Of a DNA stretch of 38,919 bases, positions 21,117 through 30,225 are shown in pieces. The notes beneath the pieces were generated by a model. The model was given only the letters and a program-made list of their open reading frames with translations. It had not been told where the DNA came from and made no database searches. The position numbers and the translations under genes were made by a program. The stretch is from positions 1-38,919 of the forward strand of contig JAITGP010000003.1 in assembly GCA_031280545.1 (NCBI GenBank), given 5' to 3'. The stretch's first letter is position 1. The number at the start of each line of letters is the position of its first letter. The DNA is from Candidatus Peribacteria bacterium (GTDB taxonomy: Bacteria; Patescibacteria; JAEDAM01; Absconditabacterales; Absconditicoccaceae).

Positions 21117-21318
21117 CTTTGAAATCTTTTTAGATTTATTGCTTTTTATTTGTATAAAAGTTTACCCACTTTCTTGTTATGACTGGAGGAAGATGGAATG
21201 GTATGATGTTCCTATTGTTGTGGAAGATGAGGTTCAGGTTGAGAAGTTTGAGTATTCATCTCGTGATCCATGGTTAGATTTTTTAACTTTTTGAAGGGAT
21301 CGTTTTGAAAGGGACTAA
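21103..21318 (+). CDS. Small membrane-anchored protein, unknown
   Basis: 71 residues from ATG 21103, overlapping the end of the glycosyltransferase gene by 14 nt in another frame, so probably translationally coupled. One membrane helix (MILISFEIFLDLLLFICIKV) is followed by an acidic tail (WYDVPIVVEDEVQVEKFEYSS). One UGA (21292-21294) is read as Gly before TAA. A strong terminator follows 7 nt downstream, which supports this as the last gene of the unit. No family recognised. Confidence 0.55.
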
Positions 21319-21324
21319 AACAAC

Positions 21325-21357
21325 AAGATAGCCTAAACTTATGGGCTATCTTTTTTC
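21325..21357 (+). terminator. Rho-independent terminator closing the 17.6-21.3 kb unit
   Basis: Perfect stem AGATAGCC / GGCTATCT with a loop of about ten bases, followed by six or more T. Confidence 0.88.
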
Positions 21358-21385
21358 TATCTACATTTTTTATTTATATTTTTAT

Positions 21386-21413
21386 CTATAACATAATGAG
21401 GTATGTAGAACAG
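21386..21413. other. Possible dif-like site at the replication terminus
   Basis: CTATAACATAA matches a bacterial dif half-site (XerD side, TTAACATAA core) closely. After a short centre, TATGTAGAAC only partly resembles the XerC half. It lies exactly where strand composition flips. The half-site match alone is weak evidence; the position gives it weight. Confidence 0.3.
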
Positions 21414-21510
21414 TTTATCTCTAGATCCACTATGAAAAACATATCATACAACATCACGCTCCGAGCTCTCACCCTCTGATCCGACATATCTCTGAAGAAA
21501 ACATTATAAC

Positions 21511-21545
21511 AAAAAATCTATTGAACAACATCCAATAGATTTTAA
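21511..21545 (-). terminator. Terminator of frr
   Basis: Perfect 11-pair stem AAAATCTATTG / CAATAGATTTT with a nine-base loop. On the minus strand a TTTTTT run follows, ending frr; on the plus strand the T run is shorter. Confidence 0.82.
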
Positions 21546-21562
21546 TACCACAACATCCACCA

Positions 21563-22111
21563 CTACACCTTCATCACCTCATCCACCTTATTTTTCACTA
21601 ATTCATCAATTTTCACATTCATTTTTTTAGTAAGATCTTCCACACTAGATTCATTTGCTTTATGCTGATCTTCTCAAATCGTTTTTGCAGTAAATTCAGC
21701 TTTCGTTTCATTCATAGCATCCTGCCTAATCTTTCTGATATTCGCTTTTGTTTCTTCTCCCATAGCTTTCACCTGTTTAGCGATTTGATCACGACGCTCT
21801 TGAGTCAAAGCAGGAATACGCACAAAAAGGAAACTTCCTTGATTATCCACTCCCACACCCAAATTTGCCTCATAAATTGCATTAGAAATATGTTTAGCAT
21901 TACCCTTGTCCCACGGTTCAATTTTAACAGTAGAATTATCACTAATCGTAATCAGAGCAATCGCATTCATTTTCATAGATCCATATTCTGTTTCCACATT
22001 AATATTTTCTACCAACCCTGTCGTTGCACGTCAAACCTGCAGTCATTGAAATTCTTTTTCGAGATACGCTAAAGCTTTCTGCATTTGTTGCTCATAAGTA
22101 GAGAGATTCAT
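21563..22111 (-). CDS. frr: Ribosome recycling factor
   Basis: 182 residues, the normal family length; acts with EF-G to split post-termination ribosomes. Recognisable stretches: QGLQVGRATTGLVENINVE near the N terminus (family RTGRA motif), WDKGNAKHISNAIYEANLG, IRIPALTQERRDQIAKQVK and the C-terminal helix. Three UGA codons are glycine, including the conserved Gly of GRAT; without recoding only an internal fragment would be seen. Single-gene unit with promoter at 22150-22177 and terminator at 21511-21545. Confidence 0.96.
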
Positions 22112-22149
22112 GGAAGAAGATAATAATAAAGTAAAACAAAGATAAGAGG

Positions 22150-22177
22150 ATCATAGTAAAAAAGCTGAATTTTTCAA
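22150..22177 (-). promoter_or_regulatory. Promoter of frr
   Basis: On the minus strand: TTGAAA (22172-22177), a 16-bp spacer, then TATGAT (22150-22155); the leader is about 32 nt. Confidence 0.7.
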
Positions 22178-22228
22178 GGGATTTTCCCTACCAGAAACTT
22201 TTGGACTTTATTTCTCCAAGAAAAAACC

Positions 22229-22234
22229 TATACT
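22229..22234 (+). promoter_or_regulatory. -10 element of the HlyD-type gene
   Basis: TATACT, leaving a leader of about 44 nt. No -35 match at the usual distance. A TATAAT touching the ATG at 22285 is too close to be the -10. Confidence 0.35.
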
Positions 22235-22284
22235 TTAATTAAAGTTTAAGGTTATTTTAATGAAAAAAAATACCTATATATAAT

Positions 22285-23478
22285 ATGAAAACCATAATCA
22301 ACCGAAAAATTCCGATTTTTACCCTCATTACCCTACTCCTAATAGGAGGGATTTTTAGCATCAAAGTATTCACTTCCGCATCAAAGCCTCAACCTTCACT
22401 CCTCCGAGAAACTCAAACCCTGAGTGAGCTCTCAGCAAATTTTACCACATCAAAACTCGGAATCTTCCAATTTCCAGAAATAATTATCACCTCAGACCTC
22501 AATGGAAACGCCATCACCGTCCCCCTTGCCACAGGAGACATACTCAAAGGTTGACAACCTGTACTTCAGCTCTCTGACTCACTTTGACGCTACACTTCTG
22601 CACTAGAGTCCTCCAAAATGCTCCTAGATTCCACTCAAGAACTCTACGAAAAAGCAATCGCTAATTTTTCCAAAGAGCTCCAAAAAGCTGAAACTACTAT
22701 CAGCGATTTGCAAGCCAAACTCCACCAAACCGAAAAAGACCTTCAAGACATCCTCCTACTAACTTCTGAAAATGGAACAGGAGAAACTCAAGCTCTCAAA
22801 CAAGCCCTCCTACAAACCCTCGAAACTACAGAAAATACCCTCGAACAAGCAAAACTCGATTATGAACTCCTAAAATCCACTAAATCTTCTCAACTTTCTG
22901 ACCTAGAGCATACCCTCCAATCTGCCAGAAAAGAATATGAAAATGCCTATACTACCTACAATAAACTCACCATTAGAACCCCTCAGGCAGGAACCGTGAA
23001 AGAGATCTTCATTTCAGAAAATGACTCAATCTGGGAAGGAAACCCTCTCTTTTCCCTCATCCCAGAAAAAGCCAATCCAACTGTAGAAGTTCAAGTAAAC
23101 TTCGAGGAATATTTAACTACATTGGAGATCACAGGAGTACAACTCCACGGACAAGTAGAAAAATCTGAAATTTCCTCTCGTTCTCCGATTGCCAACGCTA
23201 GCGGAATGTATACTCTTACAATTCCAAACCCAAACCAACTCCCAAACACCTCTACCTATATAGAGGTAGAATTTTCCCTCTCCACAGAGTTTTTGTATCT
23301 CCCCAAAGAAATTCTAGAAATTACCGATCAACATACAGGATTTCTCTATATCTTTTCAGAGAAGGAAGTACAAAAAGTACCTGTGGAACTCGGACATCAA
23401 CGAAATGAATACATCGAAATTAAAACTCCCCTCAATAACGCAACTCAGATCATTACCAATCGAAGAGAATATCTTTAA
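22285..23478 (+). CDS. HlyD/membrane-fusion-type periplasmic adaptor protein
   Basis: 397 residues with two UGA glycines (22552-22554, 22585-22587). An N-terminal membrane anchor (IPIFTLITLLLIGGIFSIKVF) precedes a split lipoyl-type domain (GDILKG...PVLQLSDSL and TIRTPQAGTVKEIFISENDSI), interrupted by a long coiled-coil hairpin (about 120-230). Then comes a beta-barrel and a membrane-proximal domain (VPVELGHQRNEYIEI). Such adaptors link an inner-membrane transporter to the envelope; no ABC transporter or RND pump gene is adjacent, so the partner is unknown. In a single-membrane candidate-phylum cell it would act outside the cytoplasmic membrane. Confidence 0.82.
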
Positions 23479-23514
23479 CAAAACTCTCTCAAAGCCCCCA
23501 AAAGCAACTTTCTC

Positions 23515-23542
23515 TTGAAAACCCCTGAGATAAGAATATGCT
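23515..23542 (+). promoter_or_regulatory. Promoter of the FKBP lipoprotein operon
   Basis: TTGAAA (23515-23520), a 16-bp spacer, then TATGCT (23537-23542), about 42 nt before the ATG. Confidence 0.6.
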
Positions 23543-23583
23543 CATTTCTAGAAAAATCTGTTTTTTATTCTTTATTATAGATA

Positions 23584-24255
23584 ATGAAAAAATCTCTCAT
23601 TATTGGATCTACGTTAAGTTTATCCCTTCTCTTCTTAGCCGCTTGCGGAAACAAAGAAGAAACTACCACACCAGAGGAAACTCTTACTGGCACAGAACAA
23701 CAAGCCATTTTACCTACTGAAAATGAAATCACCATGACATGTCCAGAAGCAATTCAAGCCTACCTTAATCAAGCTAACCTCGAAGGAGAGGGAGATATTA
23801 CTGTCAAAACAGACGACGCAATCGTTGTAGATTATATCGGTAGACTCGCCAATGGAACGGTTTTTGATACCAGTGTAGAAAGTGTAGCAAAAGCCTGCGG
23901 GATATACAACGCGAATAGAGACTACAACGAAGGACTTTCTTTTACCGTAGGAACTCAAGGAATTATTCAAGGATTTAATAGCGGAGCTTTAGGAATGAAA
24001 CTTAATCAAACTAAGACCGTCACAGTCCCTGCTACACAAGCATACGGAGAAAGAATTGAAGAATATGTACAAACATATCCCACAGCAGATTTTGGAAACT
24101 TAGAAGGATTTGTTGAAGGACAAAGAATTTACGCACCTGACGGAAGTAGTGCATTAATTAGCAAAATCACTGATAAAGAAATCACACTCGACCTCAATCA
24201 TGAACTCGCTGGAAAAGATCTGATTTTTGATATCACTATCAAATCTATCAACTAA
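23584..24255 (+). CDS. FKBP-type peptidyl-prolyl isomerase lipoprotein
   Basis: 223 residues. Signal peptide with lipobox LAAC (Cys21), then an acidic Thr/Glu linker and an FKBP domain (about 75-223): VDYIGRLANGTVFDTS, GLSFTVGTQGIIQGFNSGALGMKLNQTKTVTVP and YGERIEEYV. A SlyD-like insertion (about 150-190) is present. It probably assists folding of exported proteins at the membrane surface. It contains no UGA codon. It begins a three-gene run with the next small membrane protein (21 nt) and the flippase (17 nt). Confidence 0.88.
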   Translation: MKKSLIIGSTLSLSLLFLAACGNKEETTTPEETLTGTEQQAILPTENEITMTCPEAIQAYLNQANLEGEGDITVKTDDAIVVDYIGRLANGTVFDTSVESVAKACGIYNANRDYNEGLSFTVGTQGIIQGFNSGALGMKLNQTKTVTVPATQAYGERIEEYVQTYPTADFGNLEGFVEGQRIYAPDGSSALISKITDKEITLDLNHELAGKDLIFDITIKSIN

Positions 24256-24276
24256 TTTATATCTAAAATCCTGATA

Positions 24277-24732
24277 ATGGAACTGATCACCTACAACGGA
24301 GAATATTTTGAGAGAAATAAATTGCGATACTGCATTTTTTTCTTGGTGGTCGGAAGCGTAATCGTAGGATCTATTCTCTTCAATAATCTCATTGGAGCAG
24401 TAGTCGTGCTGATTCTCGTAGGGGGATATTTCTTTTTCCTCTTGAAGACAAATGAATCTATTACGCTCCTAGCTACACCAGACGGAATCCAAATCGGAGC
24501 TAAATTCCAGCCACGAAATTATTTTACTTGATTTGTCCTCGAATATCATACCAAAAAGCAGACTATTCATAATATTGTACTGATTGATCCCAAAGGATAC
24601 CGTATCTTCACGATCAACGATACAAATGAGAATCTCAAAGCTTTTGCCAAAGAAGTCGGGAAATATCTCCCACTTTTGGAACAATATGAACAAGGATTTG
24701 TAGAAAAATTCAGTAGAAAAATAAAATTATAG
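24277..24732 (+). CDS. Two-helix membrane protein with a C-terminal soluble domain
   Basis: 151 residues with one UGA Gly (24529-24531). Two close membrane helices (CIFFLVVGSVIVGSILF and LIGAVVVLILVGGYFFFLL), then a beta-rich segment (ESITLLATPDGIQIGAKFQP, HNIVLIDPKGYRIFTIND) and a short helix. The layout resembles bacterial PH-like membrane proteins, but I cannot place it in a family. It lies between the FKBP lipoprotein and flippase genes. Confidence 0.65.
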
Positions 24733-24749
24733 TTTCCATACTTATTTCT

Positions 24750-26285
24750 ATGTCTAGTCATAAACTCGTTATCAAAGATGCTGTTCGACAACTCTTTTGA
24801 AGATTCATTTCCGCACTCTTTGGATTTGTTATTACAAAGATTATCTCTTCTTACCTCGGCCCTCTTAGATACGGGGATTATGGGACAATTTTCAGATACT
24901 TCGCTCGACGAACAGCATTAGTGGACTTTGGAATGTATACCCTCGCCGTGAAACAGCTTGGAGTCCTGAAAGAAGAAGAAAATCCTGAGCTAACTCCTAC
25001 CTATCATAAATTTCTCTGAACAAGGACGTTTATGATTATCACCATCTACACTCTCGCCATTATCATGGCTTATATTATCCCCGCCTATACCGACAACCAA
25101 TTTATCGTGCGAGGGCTCCCCTTCGCTATGATGTATTCAGCCAGCAATATGTTCGTCGGAATCCAGCAACTTCCTCTCCAGCTCTTTCGAAAAATGAATA
25201 GATTAAGCTGGTCTCTCATCATTGCGAGGTTTTCTCAATTAGCAGTCCTAATCCCCACGGTATACCTCCTTTTTAAGAATGTTGATTTTGAAACCAACCA
25301 GCCCGCTTCACGAACGATGGTAGTCGCTTTTTGTATGGTCATTTTTTCAGTCGTCGCCAGCTCAATCGGTCAAAATATCGAAATCCACCACAGAAGCAAG
25401 TCTCTCCTCCCGTTTAAAATCGATATCGACTTCAGCTTTATAAAAAATATTTTCAAAAAAAACCGACAATACGGATTTTCCTATTTTTTTTCAAGCTTTC
25501 ATACCCTAATCGTACTCATGTTTTTGGGGTGGTTTTTTCCAACCTCAGGCGGATTTAAATACGTAGGGTTTTGGGCACTCGCCCTCTCTTTAATTGAGAT
25601 CCTGATTATTATTCCTTCTTCTCTCGGAAATTCCCTCCTCCATAAAATTTCCAACTATACCATGCAGCATAAGAAAAAATGCTTTGGAAATCTGTTTACT
25701 ATCGTCTGACGAATTGGAATTTTAATAGGAATAAATTTCTGCATTTTCGATAATCAAATTATCAGTATCGTCTCAAGTACAGAATTCCTCGGTTCACGAG
25801 CAAGTTTAGAACAACGATGAGCAAACCAGATTCTCCCTTTCTTGGGAATTGTGCTTGTCCTCAGCTTTATAAAACAATGCTATAATTACCTCTTCATAGC
25901 CACAGATCATCAAAATATCCTCTTCAAAAACAATGTCATTGGAGTAATTCTCGGAGTAATCATCGGACTTCTTATCATCCCAAAACGAAACTTACTAGGA
26001 GGAGTTATCACCCAAATCTTCATTGAATTCGTCTACACCTTTGGAGCAATACGAATCGCTTATCGTGCTAACCTAACTCCCATCGTAGAAAAAAAGCACT
26101 TTTGGTATCTAACCTTAGTGCTGATCATTGCAGGTATAATTGGTTTTGGTATTAATCAATATTTTGGAAATACGGAAATATCTTTGCTTACTTTCTTTGC
26201 TACTGCACTGATTTTCAATGGAATAATCTTTCTGGTTTCCTTCAAATCTATCAAAGAAGTCGCAAAAGGCTTAACCATAGACTAA
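24750..26285 (+). CDS. MOP-superfamily flippase (polysaccharide biosynthesis type)
   Basis: 511 residues with about twelve to fourteen predicted membrane helices and four UGA glycines (24798, 25017, 25707, 25818). The N terminus (VRQLFGRFISALFGFVITKIISSYLGPLRYGDYGT) is typical of Wzx/MurJ-like oligosaccharide-lipid flippases. Its expected role is moving a lipid-linked sugar across the cytoplasmic membrane for a surface polymer, in keeping with the glycosyltransferases nearby. Its stop overlaps the convergent gene's stop by three bases. Confidence 0.85.
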
Positions 26286-26662
26286 AATAAGTTTACGATT
26301 ACTCTCACCAGAGCATAAGAAACCAGACAGATCGCAATTCCAATCCCCGATCCAGTTAATCACTTAATGGCCTTTTTCATATCTTCCTTCTCTCCTCTAG
26401 CAATCACTAATTTTATCCCATTATACACCAAAAAGATAAAACAAAGAAAACCGATAAGAAACCAAAGATATTCATTAATAAACGAAATCGTATTCAATAC
26501 GGTATCAGGATTTCCTTCAATCTGTGTCCTATCAATATTCACATCATAATTATTTCCTTTTGGTACAATCACTGTAATCCCATCAGCACAAACAATTGAA
26601 GAAAGAAGGCTGGTAAAAGCAATTGAAAGAGATGAAGAAATGCTTAAAATTTTTTTACTCAT
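26282..26662 (-). CDS. VirB2/TrbC pilin-like small membrane protein
   Basis: 126 residues. Signal peptide ending near VCADG, an extracellular stretch, then two membrane helices (LWFLIGFLCFIFLVYNGIKLVIA and IGIAICLVSYALVRVIVNLF) separated by the basic loop RGEKEDMKKAIKGL. This is the layout of VirB2/TrbC-like pilin precursors, which are frequent in candidate phyla genomes. One UGA (26360-26362) is Gly in the loop; without it the second helix is lost. Last gene of the pilT operon. Pilin function is inferred. Confidence 0.65.
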
Positions 26663-26675
26663 GATACTACAGATA

Positions 26676-27209
26676 CTAAACTAAAGATTCAAAAGCTGAA
26701 TATTCCTGATAATATCAGATTTTTTCCAACGTACTTTCTCCCACCGAACGCATCAGATTGATAATCACCACACTAAACAACGCTAATAAAATTCCTAATG
26801 CAATATAAAGTAAATTCCAGATAAGTTTTTTTGGATCTTCTCCATTTCCGGTTTTAGTAATATAAGCAATTCCATTAAGAATAATCATAGTCACAGACAA
26901 AACGATCGTCAGCATCAAAAAAGTCTTTGTAATTTTCACTAACAAACTTTCCTTTTTAGAAAGGAGAGGAGTATCTTTATCCAAATCTATATTAACTTCG
27001 ATAGTTCCTTTGTTTAAAACTTCATTTCCAACAGCCTTTTTAGTGTTTCACAAATCAAGAACAGTTGAATGATTATTAGCAATACAAAAAGCCTGTTGCA
27101 TCAAATCTCCCTGATTACAGTAATCATTTGCTGCAAAACTTATTCCCAAAAATCCTAAGAAAGTAATTCCTAGTCCAAGAAAAATTTTTTTGGAAGATAA
27201 ATGGAACAT
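26676..27209 (-). CDS. Second VirB2/TrbC-like membrane protein
   Basis: 177 residues. Signal peptide (IFLGLGITFLGFLGISFA), an extracellular part with two Cys, then two membrane helices (TFLMLTIVLSVTMIILNGIAYI and LLYIALGILLALFSVVIINL) around a KTGNGEDPKKLIW loop, like the downstream gene but with a longer exterior. Two UGA codons are Gly. It starts 28 nt after the preceding coiled-coil gene and ends 13 nt before the next pilin-like gene. Confidence 0.65.
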
Positions 27210-27237
27210 GAATAAATAAGATTAAAGATAAAAAGAA

Positions 27238-27645
27238 TTAAATCTGATCCAACAACGATTCGGCTTCTACTGTTTCTTGCTCTCTGCTAGCTTGTTCAGC
27301 AACTCTAATTTGAGCTTGTTGTTGCTGATAAACAGGAGAAGAAAAAGCTTTTTCATACTTTTTTTTGATTTCTTCTTGTTTTTCCTGATATTTCGCTTCA
27401 ATTTCTGCAAGTTTTTCTTTTTCTCTGGTCAAAATATCACGAAGTTTAGAAATCTGATCAGCATTCATAAGAGGATATAAATCAAACCAACTCTGTTTTT
27501 CTTTCTCTTCACTAATAGATTTAGATTCCAACACTAACACTACCAAATCAGTATGTCATTTAATAAATTCTTCAGGAATACTAAAAGCACTTGCAAGTTC
27601 TATAAGGTGATCTGGTAAATACTGAGCTAAAAGTTCTTTATTCAT
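27238..27645 (-). CDS. Coiled-coil protein of the pilT operon, unknown
   Basis: 135 residues from ATG 27645, one UGA Gly (FIK-G-HTDLV). The N-terminal 40 residues form a short helical domain (LLAQYLPDHLIELASAF). The rest is highly charged, with a Glu/Lys/Gln coiled coil (REKEKLAEIEAKYQEKQEEI) and a Gln-rich tail. No signal peptide, so cytoplasmic. It could bridge the retraction ATPase to membrane parts, but that is a guess from position. Confidence 0.6.
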
Positions 27646-27668
27646 GAGATATACATAAGAGATAAATA

Positions 27669-27842
27669 TTAATCTTCGAGCTGTTGCAATAACTTTTCTG
27701 CTTCAGCTTCTTCTTTCTTTTGATATTGGTCAGCTTTTTCTTGGATTTTAGGAACCTTTTTCATATTTTCTTTCATTTTTTTAATTTGCTGAGGAGAATA
27801 ATGTTTGGTTCTTTGGCTACCACTATAATACTGTTCAGTCAT
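27669..27842 (-). CDS. 57-residue coiled-coil protein
   Basis: ATG 27842 to TAA 27669, starting MTEQYYSGSQRTKHYSPQQI and continuing as a Lys/Glu/Gln-rich helix (MKKVPKIQEKADQYQKKEAE). It lies 35 nt after pilT and 23 nt before the next coiled-coil gene, in the same direction with matching composition. No family recognised. Confidence 0.55.
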   Translation of the reverse strand: MTEQYYSGSQRTKHYSPQQIKKMKENMKKVPKIQEKADQYQKKEEAEAEKLLQQLED

Positions 27843-27877
27843 CACACTATTTTTTAAGAATTAAATACCCTGTAACC

Positions 27878-28951
27878 CTATAAAACTCTAGCATTCAGCA
27901 ACATATCTGCTTCACTTTGATCAATCACTTGTCTATCAAGCAATTTTTTAGTATACTGTCTCATAGTAATCATTCCGTTTTGACTAGAAGTTTCGATAAT
28001 ATTTTGAATCTGTTCAATTTCTCTTTTCTTGAGATTATTTCTAACAGCATTATTATTGAGGAGTAATTCAAAGATTGCAATTCTACCCATTCCATCTTTT
28101 CTCTTTACCAAAGTTTGAGAAAGCACCCCAGCCAAAGCGTCAGACAATCTGTCCACCACTCCATTCTGCATATCAGAAGAAAAGAAAGAAAGAAATCTAT
28201 TAATAGTCGCTGTAGCGGAATTGGTATGCAAGGTAGAGAATACCAAATGACCCGTCTCTGCTAAGTCCAAAACCGCGTTCGCAGTTTCTGTATTTCTAAT
28301 CTCTCCTACAAAGATAATATTAGGATCTTCTCTTAAAGCAGATTTAATCGCATTATCAAAGGATCGCGTATCGTGTCCAATCTCCCTCTGAGAGATTAAA
28401 GCTTTTTTAGCCTGAAAAACATATTCAATAGGATCTTCTATAGTAATAATATTATAAGGCTGAGTTTTATTAATTTCTTCAAGCATCGCGACAATAGAGG
28501 TAGATTTTCCAGACCCTGTAGGTCCTGTAACTAAGAAGAGGCCTTTTTGTGAAGCAAGGATATTTCTTTTGATCGCATCTGCAGTATTCTGAAACATAAT
28601 TTCATCTAAAACTTTCGGTTGGTTATTGATTTTTCTCATCACCACACCAATTCTTCCTGTAGTGAAAAACGAGTTGACTCTATATGCCGTACCATCTTTG
28701 GAGACATAAGCAAAGTCAGCCTCTTTATCAGCCAAAAATTTATCAAATCTCTGAGGATTGTTTTTAAAAAGCTGTCTGAGAATAATCTCCATATTTTCAT
28801 CTCAAATCTTTCCCATTTCTTCTTTTCTCACAATCTCTCCATTGAGTCTATAAGCTACCAACTCTCCAGCTGAGAGGTGAAGATCAGAAATATTCTGATT
28901 CCCTGCAATAAGCTTTAAAACGGACTCAATTTCCAGTCAAATTCCTTGCAT
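27878..28951 (-). CDS. pilT: PilT-type pilus retraction ATPase
   Basis: 357 residues, the normal PilT length; hexameric motor that disassembles type IV pilus fibres. Walker A GPTGSGKST (143-151), Asp box ITIEDPIEYVFQ, Walker B IIFVGEIRN, His box GHLVFSTLHTNSA and the PilT-type C terminus (AVRNNLKKREIEQIQNIIETS). ATG 28951 is chosen because the N-terminal domain (LKLIAGNQNISDLHLSAGELVAYRLNGEIV) is complete only from there; this uses two UGA glycines. First gene of a five-gene operon with two pilin-like membrane proteins. Confidence 0.93.
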
Positions 28952-28993
28952 TTTTGTTTGGTGTAGAAGATAAAAGTCTTAGAACTACACTTA

Positions 28994-29022
28994 ATTATAC
29001 AAAAATGAGGAGAATTTGTCAA
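28994..29022 (-). promoter_or_regulatory. Promoter of the pilT operon
   Basis: On the minus strand: TTGACA (29017-29022), a 17-bp spacer, then TATAAT (28994-28999); both boxes are perfect consensus. The only clear 17-bp spacer in the window. Confidence 0.78.
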
Positions 29023-29055
29023 TTTTTCGAGGACTTTTTTTATATTTTCCTCATT

Positions 29056-29099
29056 TTTTATAAAAAATCCTATCAACACATACGCGATAGGACCTTTTT
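29056..29099 (-). terminator. Terminator of the small membrane-protein gene
   Basis: TCCTATC / GATAGGA, a perfect seven-pair stem with an 11-base loop, flanked by A and T runs on both sides, so it can act in both directions. On the minus strand it ends the gene at 29115-29405. Confidence 0.82.
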
Positions 29100-29114
29100 G
29101 AAGTCTTTCCAAGA

Positions 29115-29405
29115 CTAATCCAAAAGTGCATAAATCACTACAAAAAGAAGTGAAGCCAAAAGAGTAATAAAATAAAGGATAAACTCCTCTCCCGCCGGTT
29201 TAAGGATAAACACCATAAACCAAGCTAATATACCCAAGATCAAAGCAGTGATTACCAAATAGATAAACACCGTAAGCAAAGCCTTCAACAATTTAGGAAG
29301 GTTAGTACTTTCAACACCTTTTGAAAGAAAGATTATCCCTAAAATTCCAGCACCCATCCCAACTCCAGACAAAGCTGCAAGCAAAAAATTCACAAATGTT
29401 TCCAT
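29115..29405 (-). CDS. Small three-helix membrane protein, unknown
   Basis: 96 residues from ATG 29405. Three hydrophobic segments (FVNFLLAALSGVGMGAGILGIIFL, LKALLTVFIYLVITALILGILAWF, FILYFITLLASLLFVVIYALL). The upstream extension to 29459 is A/T-rich and overlaps the probable promoter (TTGACT near 29454-29459, TATCTT near 29433-29438), so it is not used. No UGA codons and no recognised family. Confidence 0.6.
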   Translation of the reverse strand: METFVNFLLAALSGVGMGAGILGIIFLSKGVESTNLPKLLKALLTVFIYLVITALILGILAWFMVFILKPAGEEFILYFITLLASLLFVVIYALLD

Positions 29406-29488
29406 ATTTTTTATTTTTTTATTTATTATCTTAAGATAAGGATATATATCAAAAGTCAAGGGATAAGAAAAAAAATATCCCTAAAATT

Positions 29489-29516
29489 TTGCGAAAAAAT
29501 AAAATCTGAATATCCT
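29489..29516 (+). promoter_or_regulatory. Promoter of the small secreted-protein gene
   Basis: TTGCGA (29489-29494), a 16-bp spacer, then TATCCT (29511-29516); the leader is about 27 nt. Confidence 0.5.
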
Positions 29517-29549
29517 TAAAAAAAGAAAACTTTACCAAATCATACTATA

Positions 29550-30203
29550 ATGACCGCACTGATCTCTCTAATTACCATACTTCTTATCCCCACCTATACA
29601 TCAACCTATATAGCAAATTTTCCTGAATATCTAGAAAAACCTCAGCTCACATTATTCTCAAATACCCAAAATGACAACGAAAACAACCTACCAACCATAG
29701 AAACAGCACTCTCTTGAGAACTACCGAACATTTCCAAGACCTACAAAAATTTTCCACATTTCTCCACCAACGACCTACAAAGACCTCACCGAAGCAAAAA
29801 TATTGGAAGAGATACCAATAATCCTGGGAACCTTTTGAATGGACTGGGAAGTGGAGCTATTGGGGTATACAAATCACCCAACGGAAACTATTACTCCGTC
29901 TTCGCAACTGTACAAGATGGCTACCAAGCAATGATCCAAGAAATCGAACACAGAAAAACTACCACCAAAAAATCCAGACAATCTCTCTCAGCCTTTTTGG
30001 GAGGACGAGTCTTGGGAAAAAATGGAAAATTAGATCCTGATTCTTATTATTATCATATTGCCATGAGTATAGCTGGTGGAGATCTTTCAATTCAGGAAAT
30101 TTCCACAGAAACTTTGGCAAAAATTATTATGATAGGAGAAGCAACTCGGGAAGCATATCAACAAGGAGGAGTGAATTTACAACATCTCCTCACAAAACAA
30201 TAA
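29550..30203 (+). CDS. Secreted protein with an NNPGNL-type domain
   Basis: 217 residues from ATG 29550, one UGA Gly. The N terminus (ALISLITILLIPTYTSTYI) is a signal peptide or anchor. The segment RDTNNPGNLLNGLGSGAIGVY, followed by YYSVFATVQDGYQAMIQEI, matches a motif (NNPGNI...G...FxxxxxGxxAL) found in phage and secreted cell-wall-associated proteins, sometimes next to lysozyme-like folds. No catalytic residues can be assigned. Standard translation shows only the part after 29835. Confidence 0.6.
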
Positions 30204-30225
30204 AAACCTGCTTTTCCAAAAAATA

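Noticed and set aside
21432..21509. 25-codon open frame starting MKNISYNITL with one UGA
   Set aside because: Too short, no promoter of the local type and no recognisable features; it may be chance in C/A-rich sequence.
22279..22284. TATAAT next to the HlyD-type ATG as a -10 box
   Set aside because: It touches the start codon, so transcription would begin inside the gene; the TATACT at 22229 fits better.
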